A stretch of 64,000 bases of DNA from an uncultured cyanobacterium (GCA_902495705.1 CABUXT010000004.1:47176-111175); one strand, 5' to 3'. Positions 27,012 to 35,605 are shown, counted from the first letter of the stretch. Numbers and translations are program-made. Notes: generated from the sequence alone by a model not told the origin.

Positions 27012-29423
27012 CTAGAATGATTTTAGTTTTCTCTTAACTACAATAAAGCAATTATTTTTATCACAAGGATTTTTTGACGTTGCAGAATTGTCATCCTGGA
27101 TATAATCTGTACCTTTTAGATTTGCAGTATTATAATACTTTTCACCTAAGTTTAGACAATAAGGTGTATATTTGCTTATTTTACGAGCTGAACACATACC
27201 TCTTGCAAAAGATACGTTAGGGAATGCTACAACTTTCTTTCTAGATTCACCACTTGTAACATAATAGTAAACATCTACAGGAAGTTGTTTTTCACTGTTT
27301 CCACCAATATATAGAGAATCAGATTCAGCATCGTCCCTCTTCATTCCATCTAGGGGATAAGCAGGATAAACCGTACCATTAGCTGCGATGTAGAATGGAT
27401 AAACATCATCCCATAATGTACCATTACCTTTATCACCATTGATGTCTACAAAAACTGTAAATCCACTTATTGCATACGCAACTGAGGCTTTATGATAATC
27501 ATCAGGATTTTCTGAAGACATCGCAGCCCTTGCATAATCAGTTAAATCTGTATTTGAACAACATCCTCTAGCATCATCAACTGTAGCATTAGCGGAATCA
27601 GCAAATGTCATACATGAATTTTCAGATTTACAGAAATAACCACCTGCATTAGTACATGCTGCTGCGTTAGTGTTTGTCAACGAAATTCGTTTACACATAT
27701 TTTGGACATTGGTAGCACCAGTTGGAGTTGCAGACAATCCCGGAATAGATGCAGCCTTATCACCTAAAATCCACATTCTTAAACCATTTGAGAACTGAAT
27801 ATTTGGTGTCAAATCTTTAAACGCACCAACTTTAGATTTTATTGATAAATAATTATCATTAGTACCAACAGCCGCATTATATACTGAAGTATTTACCTGA
27901 GAACCGCTAATTGTTGAAAATACGCCATCACAATGTGTTGATGAGATATTCCAGTTATCCTTAATCAATTCACAAAAATGCTTTGAATTAATGATAGGCG
28001 GATTAACTACACAAACACCATCACTGGATTTTGTAGAACCTTTTGAACAATTTATTACAGTATTACAAACACCTTCCGGTCCATAGTTAGCCAAACAAAC
28101 ACATTTACCTGTTGAGCTGTCATAAGTTGAGTTTTTAGGACAACATGCACCAGTAGATTCATTAAAATCTGTAGTACAGCATTTGCTTACATAAGTTGTA
28201 CCAATTTTTCTAGCATACAAGGTTTCACCTTTGCCTGTACATGGAGCAAAACATGCTCTTTCGCTATTTGCAGAAGGGATTAACCCAGAAGAACATTCAC
28301 AAGCAATAGAATTTGGTTTTGCAGAGTTATATGCACCTGTCCAACCTTTGGCAGTAGAGCAATCACTATCATCGAATTTTTTTGTATTAATATTAATTTT
28401 TCCTAAATTATCAGTATCTACTTTCATTTTAATAGTTGATTCATATGAACAAATACCTTCATTATCAGAAGACGGTGCTGCAACTTGATTATCTTCATAA
28501 CCTTCACCATCTTCTGAAGGCGTTGTATCCTCATTAGAATCATCGTCATCATCGTCTGTACCTTGGAATGATGTAGTTGAAGTTACAGTCGTTCCATTAA
28601 TTGTTTTGGTTCCCCCACAAACAGTTGTAACTATAGCATTATTACAAGCTGATTTGGCATCAGGTTTAGATGTCTGACCTGCCATAATATTAATAAATGT
28701 TTGAACTTGAGCATCTGTAGCTACACAAACTTGACTACTAAAGAATCTGTTTCTAAAATAATCAATCATTGTAGTTGTAGTTGTTATCGCATCTTCTCCA
28801 CTACCTGTAGTATTAGAATGAGATTTAAAATCATAACAATCATCAAAATCTGCAGGTTCATAGTAAGAAATTGTCTTTGTTGTTTTTTGTTCACCTGTAC
28901 TTGGATCAGTAACAGTTGTTTCTTTCTCTGTTTTCTTTATACTACCATTATGATTCACGCAAACTTGATATTCTAACCACATATCATCATATCCGGCACT
29001 ATCCCACAATGTACCGGCATCAGTAGTCTCAATTACTTGTGCAACAGATTTAGGCATGAATTTAGTTAAAATAAGAGATTCTGTTGCTACTATACGATTA
29101 CCGATAACACTAAAAAAGTTTCTAGTCCCAAGCATTGCAGTTGTAAACTTATCTGTCAAATATTTTTTAAAAGTCAAACCTTGTGCAATCTTAGTACCAT
29201 CATCACCGTATGAAACATCTTTTGGGTCGCCTTGGGCTACTATTTGACCTGCCATTTTTTCAACGGTTCTATATGCCAAATAATATGAGTATTCATCTGA
29301 TTTTTCCAACTGTCTGCTTACAATAGGAATTGTAACCGCAGCTAAAATACCTACGATGAAAACTGCCAACAGCACTTCCATCATTGTAAATCCAATTCTT
29401 TTCAAAGGATTTTTAAATATCAT
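27012..29423 (-). CDS. Large Cys-rich protein with type IV pilin-like N-terminus
   Basis: An 803-residue protein with a prepilin leader KRIG/FTMMEVLLAVFIVGIL (Glu5 present), so it should be processed by a prepilin peptidase and sit in the inner membrane or a pseudopilus. The rest is a large exported part. An acidic Asp/Glu run lies near residue 290, followed by a Cys-rich region (about 320-480) with EGF-like CxC spacing such as 'KCVCLANYGPEGVC', and a C-terminal domain. It is much bigger than ordinary pilins (about 150-250 residues), suggesting an adhesin or tip protein. Two ATGs (29426, 29423) follow GGAGG closely. It lies 10 bases behind the transketolase gene. Confidence 0.75.
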   Translation of the reverse strand: MIFKNPLKRIGFTMMEVLLAVFIVGILAAVTIPIVSRQLEKSDEYSYYLAYRTVEKMAGQIVAQGDPKDVSYGDDGTKIAQGLTFKKYLTDKFTTAMLGTRNFFSVIGNRIVATESLILTKFMPKSVAQVIETTDAGTLWDSAGYDDMWLEYQVCVNHNGSIKKTEKETTVTDPSTGEQKTTKTISYYEPADFDDCYDFKSHSNTTGSGEDAITTTTTMIDYFRNRFFSSQVCVATDAQVQTFINIMAGQTSKPDAKSACNNAIVTTVCGGTKTINGTTVTSTTSFQGTDDDDDDSNEDTTPSEDGEGYEDNQVAAPSSDNEGICSYESTIKMKVDTDNLGKININTKKFDDSDCSTAKGWTGAYNSAKPNSIACECSSGLIPSANSERACFAPCTGKGETLYARKIGTTYVSKCCTTDFNESTGACCPKNSTYDSSTGKCVCLANYGPEGVCNTVINCSKGSTKSSDGVCVVNPPIINSKHFCELIKDNWNISSTHCDGVFSTISGSQVNTSVYNAAVGTNDNYLSIKSKVGAFKDLTPNIQFSNGLRMWILGDKAASIPGLSATPTGATNVQNMCKRISLTNTNAAACTNAGGYFCKSENSCMTFADSANATVDDARGCCSNTDLTDYARAAMSSENPDDYHKASVAYAISGFTVFVDINGDKGNGTLWDDVYPFYIAANGTVYPAYPLDGMKRDDAESDSLYIGGNSEKQLPVDVYYYVTSGESRKKVVAFPNVSFARGMCSARKISKYTPYCLNLGEKYYNTANLKGTDYIQDDNSATSKNPCDKNNCFIVVKRKLKSF

Positions 29424-29433
29424 CATGCCTCCA

Positions 29434-30252
29434 TTATTTACTTAACTCTAATATTGCTTTCTCAAATTCTTCTTTATTAGGTGCTTTTCCATGCCATCCT
29501 GCATTATTTTCCATAAAACTTACTCCTTTACCCTTTATGGTATTAGCAACAATTGCAGTTGGTCTATCTGATTTTTTTGCAGATTCAATAGCATCATATA
29601 TTGCAGAAATGTCATGACCATCAATTTCAATAACATTCCAATTAAATGCTCTAACCTTGTCTGCCAAATCATCCAAAGCTTTTACACATTCTGTAGAACC
29701 GTCGATTTGAAGGCGGTTTCTGTCTATAATTGCAACTAAATTATCCAGTTTTCGGTGAGCGGCTTGCATCAATGCCTCCCAAACACTGCCTTCTTGCATT
29801 TCGCCATCACCTAGCAAAACAAATACATTTGCAGGATTTTTATCAAGTTTTAAAGACATTGCAATACCGCAAGCCATAGATAAACCTTGGCCCAAAGAGC
29901 CTGTCGCAACTTCAACCCCAGGACATTTCAAACAAGGGTGTCCTTGGAGTTTTGAACCTAATTTTCTAAACGTCATTAAATCAGATTTTTCAATAAATCC
30001 TAATTGAGAAAGAATAGAATAATAAACAGGTGAAACATGCCCTTTTGACAAAATAAAACGGTCACGAGTTTCGCTTTTTGGTTCTTTTGCAGAAATATTC
30101 ATACACTTGTGAAACAAAACAGTTAAAATATCACAAGCGGACAAAGAGCCGCCAATGTGACCTGATGAGGCATTATAAACCATTTCTATCACATTTTTAC
30201 GATTATCTAAGCTCAATTCTTTTAATTTATTAATATCTGATTCGTTTAACAT
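29434..30252 (-). CDS. Transketolase, N-terminal (thiamine pyrophosphate) subunit
   Basis: A 272-residue half-transketolase. The thiamine diphosphate site GDGEMQEG is at residues 148-155, with RNRLQIDG downstream and SSGHIGGSLSACDI at 29-42. Together with the C-half it exchanges two-carbon units in the pentose phosphate pathway. The partner (52439-53392, plus strand) is 22 kb away rather than adjacent, as is usual. Its ATG follows the glycosyltransferase stop directly, so both come from the leaderless promoter near 30976. Confidence 0.92.
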   Translation of the reverse strand: MLNESDINKLKELSLDNRKNVIEMVYNASSGHIGGSLSACDILTVLFHKCMNISAKEPKSETRDRFILSKGHVSPVYYSILSQLGFIEKSDLMTFRKLGSKLQGHPCLKCPGVEVATGSLGQGLSMACGIAMSLKLDKNPANVFVLLGDGEMQEGSVWEALMQAAHRKLDNLVAIIDRNRLQIDGSTECVKALDDLADKVRAFNWNVIEIDGHDISAIYDAIESAKKSDRPTAIVANTIKGKGVSFMENNAGWHGKAPNKEEFEKAILELSK

Positions 30253-30969
30253 TTATCTTCTAAACAGCCTTTCTTTTAATACACTCAATATGAACAACGG
30301 CAAAGTCGGAAATATACGTTTAAAACGTTTCGGTTCCTTAATTGTTCTATATAACCACTCTAAACCTAAATTTTGATAAATTTCAGGAGCACGTTCAACA
30401 TGACCTGCCCAAACATCAAAACTGCCACCAAGCCCTATAAACGTAGAATTTGGAAGACGAGTTTTCATTTCAGCTATGAAAAATTCTTGTTTTGGAGAAC
30501 CTAACGCAACCAACACCAAATCAGGTTTTGCCTGATATAAGCTATCCATAATTATATTTGCATCTTTGAAATATCCGTCATGATAATAGACAACGTTCAA
30601 ATTTTGAATATCGGTTCTGAGCATTTTTACTGCAGATTCAACAACTTCAGGTTTTGCACCTACAAAAGCTACAGTTTTATTTTCATCAGAAAACTTAACA
30701 ATCAAAGCACGTCCAAGTTCAATCCCCGGAATTCGTTTAACCTTATGCCCTAAAATCTTTAAACCGATTTCAACCCCAATACCATCAGGTACAACAAGGT
30801 CAGCATGTTCAACTATTTCTGAAAATTCTTTATTTTTTCTTGCCTCTGAAATCATTTCAGGGTTAATTGTAACAATTTGTCCATGATGAGAATACGCATA
30901 TTCTACAGCCTCATCAAAGGTAAAACTGTCAACTCCATACCCTAATATTTTAACCAAGTCTCTATCCAT
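30253..30969 (-). CDS. WecG/TagA/CpsF family glycosyltransferase
   Basis: A 238-residue glycosyltransferase of family GT26, which adds N-acetylmannosamine(-uronic acid)-type sugars to a lipid-linked carrier in making cell-surface glycans. Marks are VTINPEMI near residue 35, VPDGIGVEIG, ALGSPKQEFFI, and the C-terminal GGSFDVWAGHVERAP...LGLEWLYR. It probably works at the cytoplasmic face of the membrane. The mRNA looks leaderless. The transketolase start follows its stop without a gap. Confidence 0.88.
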   Translation of the reverse strand: MDRDLVKILGYGVDSFTFDEAVEYAYSHHGQIVTINPEMISEARKNKEFSEIVEHADLVVPDGIGVEIGLKILGHKVKRIPGIELGRALIVKFSDENKTVAFVGAKPEVVESAVKMLRTDIQNLNVVYYHDGYFKDANIIMDSLYQAKPDLVLVALGSPKQEFFIAEMKTRLPNSTFIGLGGSFDVWAGHVERAPEIYQNLGLEWLYRTIKEPKRFKRIFPTLPLFILSVLKERLFRR

Positions 30970-30975
30970 AAGTAT

Positions 30976-30984
30976 ATTATATCA
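30976..30984 (-). promoter_or_regulatory. Extended -10 giving a leaderless glycosyltransferase mRNA
   Basis: TGA-TATAAT on the minus strand (TATAAT at 30976-30981) ends 6 bases before the ATG at 30969. It forms a mirror pair with the promoter at 31000-31008, only 21 bases away. Confidence 0.6.
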
Positions 30985-30999
30985 CATTGAGCAGAATTA

Positions 31000-31008
31000 T
31001 GCTATAAT
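31000..31008 (+). promoter_or_regulatory. Extended -10 giving a leaderless mRNA for the 31015 gene
   Basis: TGC-TATAAT ends 6 bases before ATG 31015. No Shine-Dalgarno is present. Confidence 0.6.
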
Positions 31009-31014
31009 TTGAAT

Positions 31015-31854
31015 ATGAAAAAGATTGTTTTTAAGATTTTGTTTACAATTACAATACTGCTAACCTCAACAGGAATAGCAAATGCGGTACAATTCGATGT
31101 TATGGTTCTGCCTACAGATATCTTTAATATTTGTGACAATTATTTTTGTTTTCCTGAACCTTCTGAAATCGCCGCAAACTATGTTTCTCAAAATCTTGAA
31201 AACTACAGAACAATCAATGTTGTAGATTTGTCAACCGTTAGAGATAAGCTTTCGCATGACCCACAATTAAAAGCCGAAACTCAAAATATGCTGACAGATT
31301 TTGAACAAACTGAAAAAATAGATTTTGATACACTAAAAGCACTTTCTCAAAAATTCGGAGTAAAGTCTATTATTATTATCTCAAGTTATGCAATCACTGA
31401 CCGTTCTGCAACAAGGCGCGGTTTGTGGGAAGTTTTGGAAATTTCAAGTGCGTTTAAAATAACTTATCCGTTCAATTTGACAACCACTGCGGTATTAACA
31501 GATACAGTCAACGGCGTTGTTATGTGGAGCAGCAAATACAACAAAACCGTTTCAGACTCTAACGGTTATTTTTTGGCACTAAATCAAGCTCAGGCAGCAT
31601 CTCATCTTGAAAAAATTAAACAATACTACAGGAACAATGTAGCTCAAAATATTAGTCAAAATGTACATTTGAGATTTTTTCCAAAAGATGTAAGAACTTT
31701 CAATGTAAAAAAACAAAGTGATGAAGAAACATCTTCACCAAAGTTTGTCCCTGGGGCACTTGACCACTTGATTAAACCTCAAATGATAAAAGAAATTGAA
31801 GAAGGTAGCGCAAATACTAGCGACTCTGCTGATGATTTAATTTTCGATTTTTAG
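31015..31854 (+). CDS. Exported protein of unknown function
   Basis: A 279-residue protein with a clear signal peptide (MKKIVFKILF..., predicted cut after ANA at residue 24) and no later membrane span, so it is probably periplasmic. The start of the mature part (FDVMVLPTDIF..., then 'VSQNLENYRTINVVDL') has the strand-helix pattern of CsgG- or TolB-N-like periplasmic domains, but this is only a resemblance. The C-terminal 60 residues are polar and probably disordered. ATG 31015 was preferred to a TTG two codons earlier. A weak hairpin lies after the gene. Confidence 0.75.
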   Translation: MKKIVFKILFTITILLTSTGIANAVQFDVMVLPTDIFNICDNYFCFPEPSEIAANYVSQNLENYRTINVVDLSTVRDKLSHDPQLKAETQNMLTDFEQTEKIDFDTLKALSQKFGVKSIIIISSYAITDRSATRRGLWEVLEISSAFKITYPFNLTTTAVLTDTVNGVVMWSSKYNKTVSDSNGYFLALNQAQAASHLEKIKQYYRNNVAQNISQNVHLRFFPKDVRTFNVKKQSDEETSSPKFVPGALDHLIKPQMIKEIEEGSANTSDSADDLIFDF

Positions 31855-32011
31855 ATATCATCTCTTATATAAAATTCATATACTATAACTTTTTTTAGTT
31901 ATTTTAGTTCAAATATCTTAACAATAAGGTAAATATTGATTGCCAATGTATTTTATAGATTTAGAATATAAAGTGTATTAAGAACAATAAATAAAAGATA
32001 GTGTATTAAAA
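31855..32011. other. Intergenic stretch with weak hairpin and a repeated decamer
   Basis: An ATAACT/AGTTAT hairpin with T-runs at 31885-31905 may end the 31015 transcript. The decamer AGTGTATTAA occurs twice, about 30 bases apart, just before the 32012 gene. No clear promoter or ribosome site was found. Confidence 0.3.
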
Positions 32012-32548
32012 ATGTCATTTATCCACAAAATATGTGAAAAGCTTGGCGAAAACAATAAGCCAATTTACACCGTAATGGCAATAGCATGCGGTAAAGGGAC
32101 AGTAAGACCCATTTTAAGTATTACAGATAAAAAAGAATCACCGGACGCAAGGAAATATGCAGCATTAAGAGAGCTTATGACAGAGTTTATCGGAGTTCCG
32201 ACAACTCTTACAATGGGCTTGATAGCTGAAAGCATGACAGGTTTGGTGGCAAAGAAAGGAACAATTGAATTTAAACGAGCAAATGCAGTTCTATCATTCT
32301 TAGGAATTTGTGCAGCAGCCGGTTACTTTGTTCCAAAATTTTGTAATATGGGTATGCCTCCAATAATGAAGAAACTTATGCCTGACTATGACCCTAATGC
32401 AAGTTCAGATAAACCTGCGACACCAAATCCTCAATTGGAAAGCACAGGTAGCACAACAGTTAAAAAACCGTCAGGTCAACATAAAATGAACTACTACACA
32501 CCGGTAGGTACAAGCAACCCATATCACAATATGGGGATGAGGGTTTAG
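32012..32548 (+). CDS. Unrecognised membrane-associated protein, paralogue of 32552
   Basis: A 178-residue protein that I do not recognise. It carries a 'RPILSITDKKESPDARKYAALREL' segment, a Gly/Thr-rich hydrophobic segment (about 58-76), and a second hydrophobic segment (92-110), then a Pro- and Asn-rich tail. The first part resembles 'RPTFIYYDKN...SKKYAATKEL' of the next gene, so the two look like diverged copies. Two possible membrane spans suggest an inner-membrane protein. There is no clear Shine-Dalgarno. The next gene starts 3 bases after the stop. Confidence 0.65.
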   Translation: MSFIHKICEKLGENNKPIYTVMAIACGKGTVRPILSITDKKESPDARKYAALRELMTEFIGVPTTLTMGLIAESMTGLVAKKGTIEFKRANAVLSFLGICAAAGYFVPKFCNMGMPPIMKKLMPDYDPNASSDKPATPNPQLESTGSTTVKKPSGQHKMNYYTPVGTSNPYHNMGMRV

Positions 32549-32551
32549 ATT

Positions 32552-33208
32552 ATGAAAGTTTCACCAGTAAAAAGTATATTAACAAATCCAAAAGCTGCGG
32601 AATTTGCACAAAATACAATCAACGCAATTGCAGTAGAAACAACATTAAAAGCCCTTGGCAGACCTACATTTATTTATTATGACAAAAATGCCAACGGCAA
32701 TTCTAAAAAATATGCTGCAACAAAAGAATTATTATACCAATCATTTTGTTTAGGTTTGTATCTCGGATTTATCAACAAAGTCAAAAAACCTGTTTATGGG
32801 TTCATCAAAAAGCATTTCTTCACAGAAAAAGAAGATATTGAAAGATTAAATCTATATGACACTTTCCAAAAACAAATAGAAGAAGCAAAAACTAAAGAAA
32901 ACAAAAAAGCCTTGCATGAAAAACTTGGCGAATTGTTGCATGCTGATAAACGCTACAGATTAGGAAAAGGTGTTCACGAATTTAGTTCAATTATTTCAAC
33001 AGTATTTATTTTGGCTTTGTGTGCCCCAATTTTATCTCAAATCATTTTACACCCTGTAATGGATTTGATTTTCAAAAAAGACAAAAAAGGTGGCAAAGAT
33101 GTACAAAAAGCTGAGAATATCCAACAGCCACAAGTAAAAAACCAAGAACAAAAAGCCAACATTTCTGTTAATAAATTAAATAACGTAACAACTCCTCAAT
33201 CTAAGTAG
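32552..33208 (+). CDS. Unrecognised membrane-associated protein, paralogue of 32012
   Basis: A 218-residue protein of the same unknown family: 'RPTFIYYDKN' followed by KKYAATKELLYQ and a hydrophobic segment. A charged helical region (about 90-140) leads to a second hydrophobic segment near residues 150-175 and a Lys/Gln-rich tail. The order of parts matches the previous gene, although the sequence similarity is modest. It lies 3 bases after that gene, so the pair is cotranscribed. The function is unknown. Confidence 0.65.
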   Translation: MKVSPVKSILTNPKAAEFAQNTINAIAVETTLKALGRPTFIYYDKNANGNSKKYAATKELLYQSFCLGLYLGFINKVKKPVYGFIKKHFFTEKEDIERLNLYDTFQKQIEEAKTKENKKALHEKLGELLHADKRYRLGKGVHEFSSIISTVFILALCAPILSQIILHPVMDLIFKKDKKGGKDVQKAENIQQPQVKNQEQKANISVNKLNNVTTPQSK

Positions 33209-33265
33209 CAAAAAAGTTTTTGTTTTGATTTAAAATAAATGTAAAAGATTAGAGGATAAAAACGC

Positions 33266-33742
33266 ATGGATAATATTACATTAAAAACATTTACCTCTTC
33301 AAACGGTACTCGTTACTCTTTGAATAGAGATGCTTATTCTATCAGAATAAATGACTGCAAAGATGCATTAAACCTACAAAAAGAAAATGCTGATTCTCCA
33401 ATATATCAAAAGGAATATCACAAAAATAAAATTCTAAGAAGTAAACCTTCTATGAGAAACAGCTATTTTTCAAATGTTCCGAAAAATGGAACAGGCGATT
33501 TTGTTATTTTAGACAAATTTAACCCAATTGATGCAAACATCGGCGACAACAAAGTCGGACTTTGCGGCAAGCTTAAAAATGGCAAAATTGTAGAATTGAG
33601 AGACTCAAATATTTTACCTGCTGAGCATGTCAACTTAAAATATATTCAAGACACTCTTGAAAAAGTTAAAACAGGCGAAATATCTTTAGAAAACCTTACT
33701 AAGGTATATTTAAAGAAAGCTTTAGCTTTTCTGAAAAAATAA
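33266..33742 (+). CDS. Unrecognised small protein
   Basis: A 158-residue soluble protein without signal peptide or membrane spans. It is rich in Lys and Asn. A central 'GDFVILDKFNPIDANIG' segment and a C-terminal helix pair (about 125-158) are the only clear features. AGAGGA precedes ATG 33266. It lies between the paralogous membrane pair and a 63-residue gene and may be part of the same local set. I cannot assign a family. Confidence 0.6.
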   Translation: MDNITLKTFTSSNGTRYSLNRDAYSIRINDCKDALNLQKENADSPIYQKEYHKNKILRSKPSMRNSYFSNVPKNGTGDFVILDKFNPIDANIGDNKVGLCGKLKNGKIVELRDSNILPAEHVNLKYIQDTLEKVKTGEISLENLTKVYLKKALAFLKK

Positions 33743-33788
33743 TCACCAACATTTTAAAAGCGACAGAATAGAATTTAAGGAGAAAAAC

Positions 33789-33980
33789 ATGTCATTAAAT
33801 ATTGGCGCAGTAAAAGTTCAAGCTTTTGAACACTGTAGAAATACCTTTGCTAGTACAACTAAAGCAGTAAAAAGACCTGTAATCAAACTTGCTCAATCAA
33901 TACAACAAACAGTAAATAACCAAAGTTCAGGCTTTTTAAAAACAGCTATCAACTTTGTACGAAATGTAATTTCAAAATAA
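33789..33980 (+). CDS. Unrecognised 63-residue protein
   Basis: A small basic protein, mostly amphipathic helix, with AAGGAG and good spacing before ATG 33789, and a strong terminator after it. The ribosome site and terminator make it likely to be real. No family is recognised. Confidence 0.55.
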   Translation: MSLNIGAVKVQAFEHCRNTFASTTKAVKRPVIKLAQSIQQTVNNQSSGFLKTAINFVRNVISK

Positions 33981-34008
33981 TACAAAATTAATTAATTCAT
34001 AACAAACC

Positions 34009-34041
34009 AAAACACCCTAAGTCAATGACCTAGGGTGTTTT
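34009..34041. terminator. Bidirectional terminator
   Basis: AAAACACCCTA and TAGGGTGTTTT with an inner GTC/GAC pair form a long stem between convergent genes (33789 plus, 34047 minus). Confidence 0.9.
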
Positions 34042-34046
34042 AGTAC

Positions 34047-34892
34047 CTATTTTAATTTGTTATACTCTTCATCTGTTACAGATTCAAGCCATTCGTTAGA
34101 AGTATCTACTCCGTCAACTTCAACTGCAATATGTGAGAACCAACTGTCAGGAGCTGCGCCATGCCAATGTTTTACACCTGCCGGAATATTCACAATATCA
34201 CCGACATGCAATTCTTGAGGCTCTTTGCCCCATTCTTGATAATATCCGCGACCGCCGACAACAATCAACATCTGACCGCCACCTGATTTAGCATGGTGAA
34301 TATGCCAATTGTTACGACATTTCGGTTCAAATGTAACGTTAAACATTTTTACCTGAGTTGTTGAAAGCGGTGCAAGATAACTTTTGCCAATAAAATATTT
34401 TGCAAAAGCAGTATTTTCATCTCCGATAGGGAACATGATTGTTTGAGCGTATTTGTCCTTGTCTGTCAAAGCCTCTATTGTATCATCTACCCAAACATCT
34501 TTTGCTAAATTAAAAGTTGCCCATGCTTTCGGCCATCCCATATAGAAAGCACAATGAGTAATAATTGCTGCCATCTCTGACTTTGTTACACCATGATTTT
34601 TCGCGTTTTGAAGGTGATATTTCAAAGAGCCATCCGTAATACCTTGTGACATCAAAGATACAACGGTGATAATTGAGCGAGTTTTCAAATCAATATCTGT
34701 ATTATTCCAGTTCTCTCCAAACAAAACATCATCATTGAAATGTGCAAATTCAGGAGCAAAAGAACCTAACTGGTCTCTCCCTGCTGTTTGAACGATTTTT
34801 TTCATAGGTTTAGCCTCCTTTGTTACGGCAAACGCCGTGCCATTAACTAAAAATGATAAAATAACCAATAAAATATAAAACTTTTTCTTCAT
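34047..34892 (-). CDS. Exported carboxymuconolactone decarboxylase-like / cupin fusion
   Basis: A 281-residue protein with a signal peptide (cut likely after residue 22, TAFA). Residues about 45-125 match the CMD/AhpD-like fold ('TRSIITVVSLMSQGITDGSLKYHL'). Residues about 175-265 are a cupin with HIHHAKSGGGQM and PAGVKHWHGA, which would bind a metal. Proteins with this fusion occur near redox regulators, and their substrate is usually unknown. A perfect palindrome lies about 20 bases upstream of the start. It has its own unit with a terminator. Confidence 0.8.
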   Translation of the reverse strand: MKKKFYILLVILSFLVNGTAFAVTKEAKPMKKIVQTAGRDQLGSFAPEFAHFNDDVLFGENWNNTDIDLKTRSIITVVSLMSQGITDGSLKYHLQNAKNHGVTKSEMAAIITHCAFYMGWPKAWATFNLAKDVWVDDTIEALTDKDKYAQTIMFPIGDENTAFAKYFIGKSYLAPLSTTQVKMFNVTFEPKCRNNWHIHHAKSGGGQMLIVVGGRGYYQEWGKEPQELHVGDIVNIPAGVKHWHGAAPDSWFSHIAVEVDGVDTSNEWLESVTDEEYNKLK

Positions 34893-34912
34893 AACAATTT
34901 TATTTTACTAGA

Positions 34913-34927
34913 TGATAGTAACTATCA
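34913..34927. promoter_or_regulatory. Palindromic operator candidate of the CMD-cupin gene
   Basis: TGATAGT and ACTATCA around a single base, 20 bases upstream of the ATG, overlapping the expected -35 region. A repressor or redox-sensing regulator could bind here. Confidence 0.5.
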
Positions 34928-34974
34928 AGCAAGAGATTTTAATATAATTTTACAAACTTTGACTAGCCTTGCAG

Positions 34975-35127
34975 TGGATTACCACGTCACTTCGTCAAGA
35001 TTATTGAAACAAATGCAAGTAAATGTTCCTCGTAATGACATGACAGATAAAATGAGATTTGTCATTCTGAAAGCTTAGAAAAATTATGCGAAGAATGAGC
35101 ATATATTTTTCTTGCTATTCAGAATCT
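34975..35127. repeat. Dispersed intergenic repeat, copy 1
   Basis: 35059-35127 is a 69-base unit whose ends form an imperfect long hairpin (ATTCTGAA...AGAAAAAT and its approximate complement). A near-identical copy lies at 50887-50956. The preceding stretch contains GGATTACCACGTCACTTCGTC and TTCCTCGTAATGACA, which resemble the widespread 'CGAGGnnCGAAGnGACGTGG' type of bacterial intergenic repeat. No gene is present in this 34893-35198 gap. Confidence 0.7.
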
Positions 35128-35137
35128 TTTCCATAAA

Positions 35138-35173
35138 AAAGCAGTAGGTCAAATTTTGCATGCCTACTGCTTT
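35138..35173 (-). terminator. Terminator after the 35199 gene
   Basis: AAAGCAGTAGG and CCTACTGCTTT form an 11-base stem, followed on the minus strand by T6. Confidence 0.85.
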
Positions 35174-35198
35174 AAAATAAATTTTTATTTATATTATA

Positions 35199-35387
35199 TT
35201 ATTTAAGATTCAACAAAACCTTCGCTGCATTAGCTTGTGCTAACATTATTAAGTCATTTAGCCTTTCTTGTTCCATTACAGTTTTTGGTAATTTTAATCC
35301 TGTATTTGATTTAATTTTTGGAGTTTTAACTGATAAGTCTAATAATTGTCTTTTTGTTAAACTTTGAGCAATTTTGTTAATGTTCAT
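35199..35387 (-). CDS. Small protein of unknown function
   Basis: A 62-residue helical protein starting MNINKIAQSLTKRQLLDL and ending in 'LIMLAQANAAKVLLNLK'. No family is recognised. ATG 35387 follows AAAGGAC; an upstream ATG at 35405 has no ribosome site. The strong terminator just after the stop supports it as a real gene. Confidence 0.5.
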   Translation of the reverse strand: MNINKIAQSLTKRQLLDLSVKTPKIKSNTGLKLPKTVMEQERLNDLIMLAQANAAKVLLNLK

Positions 35388-35466
35388 TACAATTTGTCCT
35401 TTCATTTGCTATTCATTACTTATAAAACGGCTAAAAAATAAATTTGCTACATTATAATAACTAAAT

Positions 35467-35494
35467 AAAAAAGACCTTGAATAAGGTCTTTTTT
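35467..35494 (-). terminator. Terminator after tRNA-Leu
   Basis: AAAAAAGACCTT and AAGGTCTTTTTT form a 12-base stem, one base beyond the tRNA 3' end. Confidence 0.9.
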
Positions 35495-35495
35495 A

Positions 35496-35584
35496 TGGTG
35501 CCGATGGCCGGGGTCGAACCGGCACGAGGGTTGAACCTCACAAGATTTTGAGTCTAGCACGTCTACCAATTCCATCACATCGGC
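35496..35584 (-). tRNA. tRNA-Leu(CAA)
   Basis: An 89-base class II tRNA with acceptor arms GCCGATG and CATCGGC, encoded ACCA end, a long variable arm, T-arm GCCGG-TTCGACC-CCGGC and anticodon loop CTCAAAA, giving anticodon CAA (reads UUG). One U-U mismatch lies in the anticodon stem. The class and anticodon both indicate leucine. Confidence 0.95.
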
Positions 35585-35605
35585 TTATTCAGTTTTCATA
35601 AATTA

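Noticed and set aside
29434..30252. 1-deoxyxylulose phosphate synthase
   Set aside because: It has only the N-terminal thiamine domain at transketolase length, and the separate C-half at 52439 completes transketolase.
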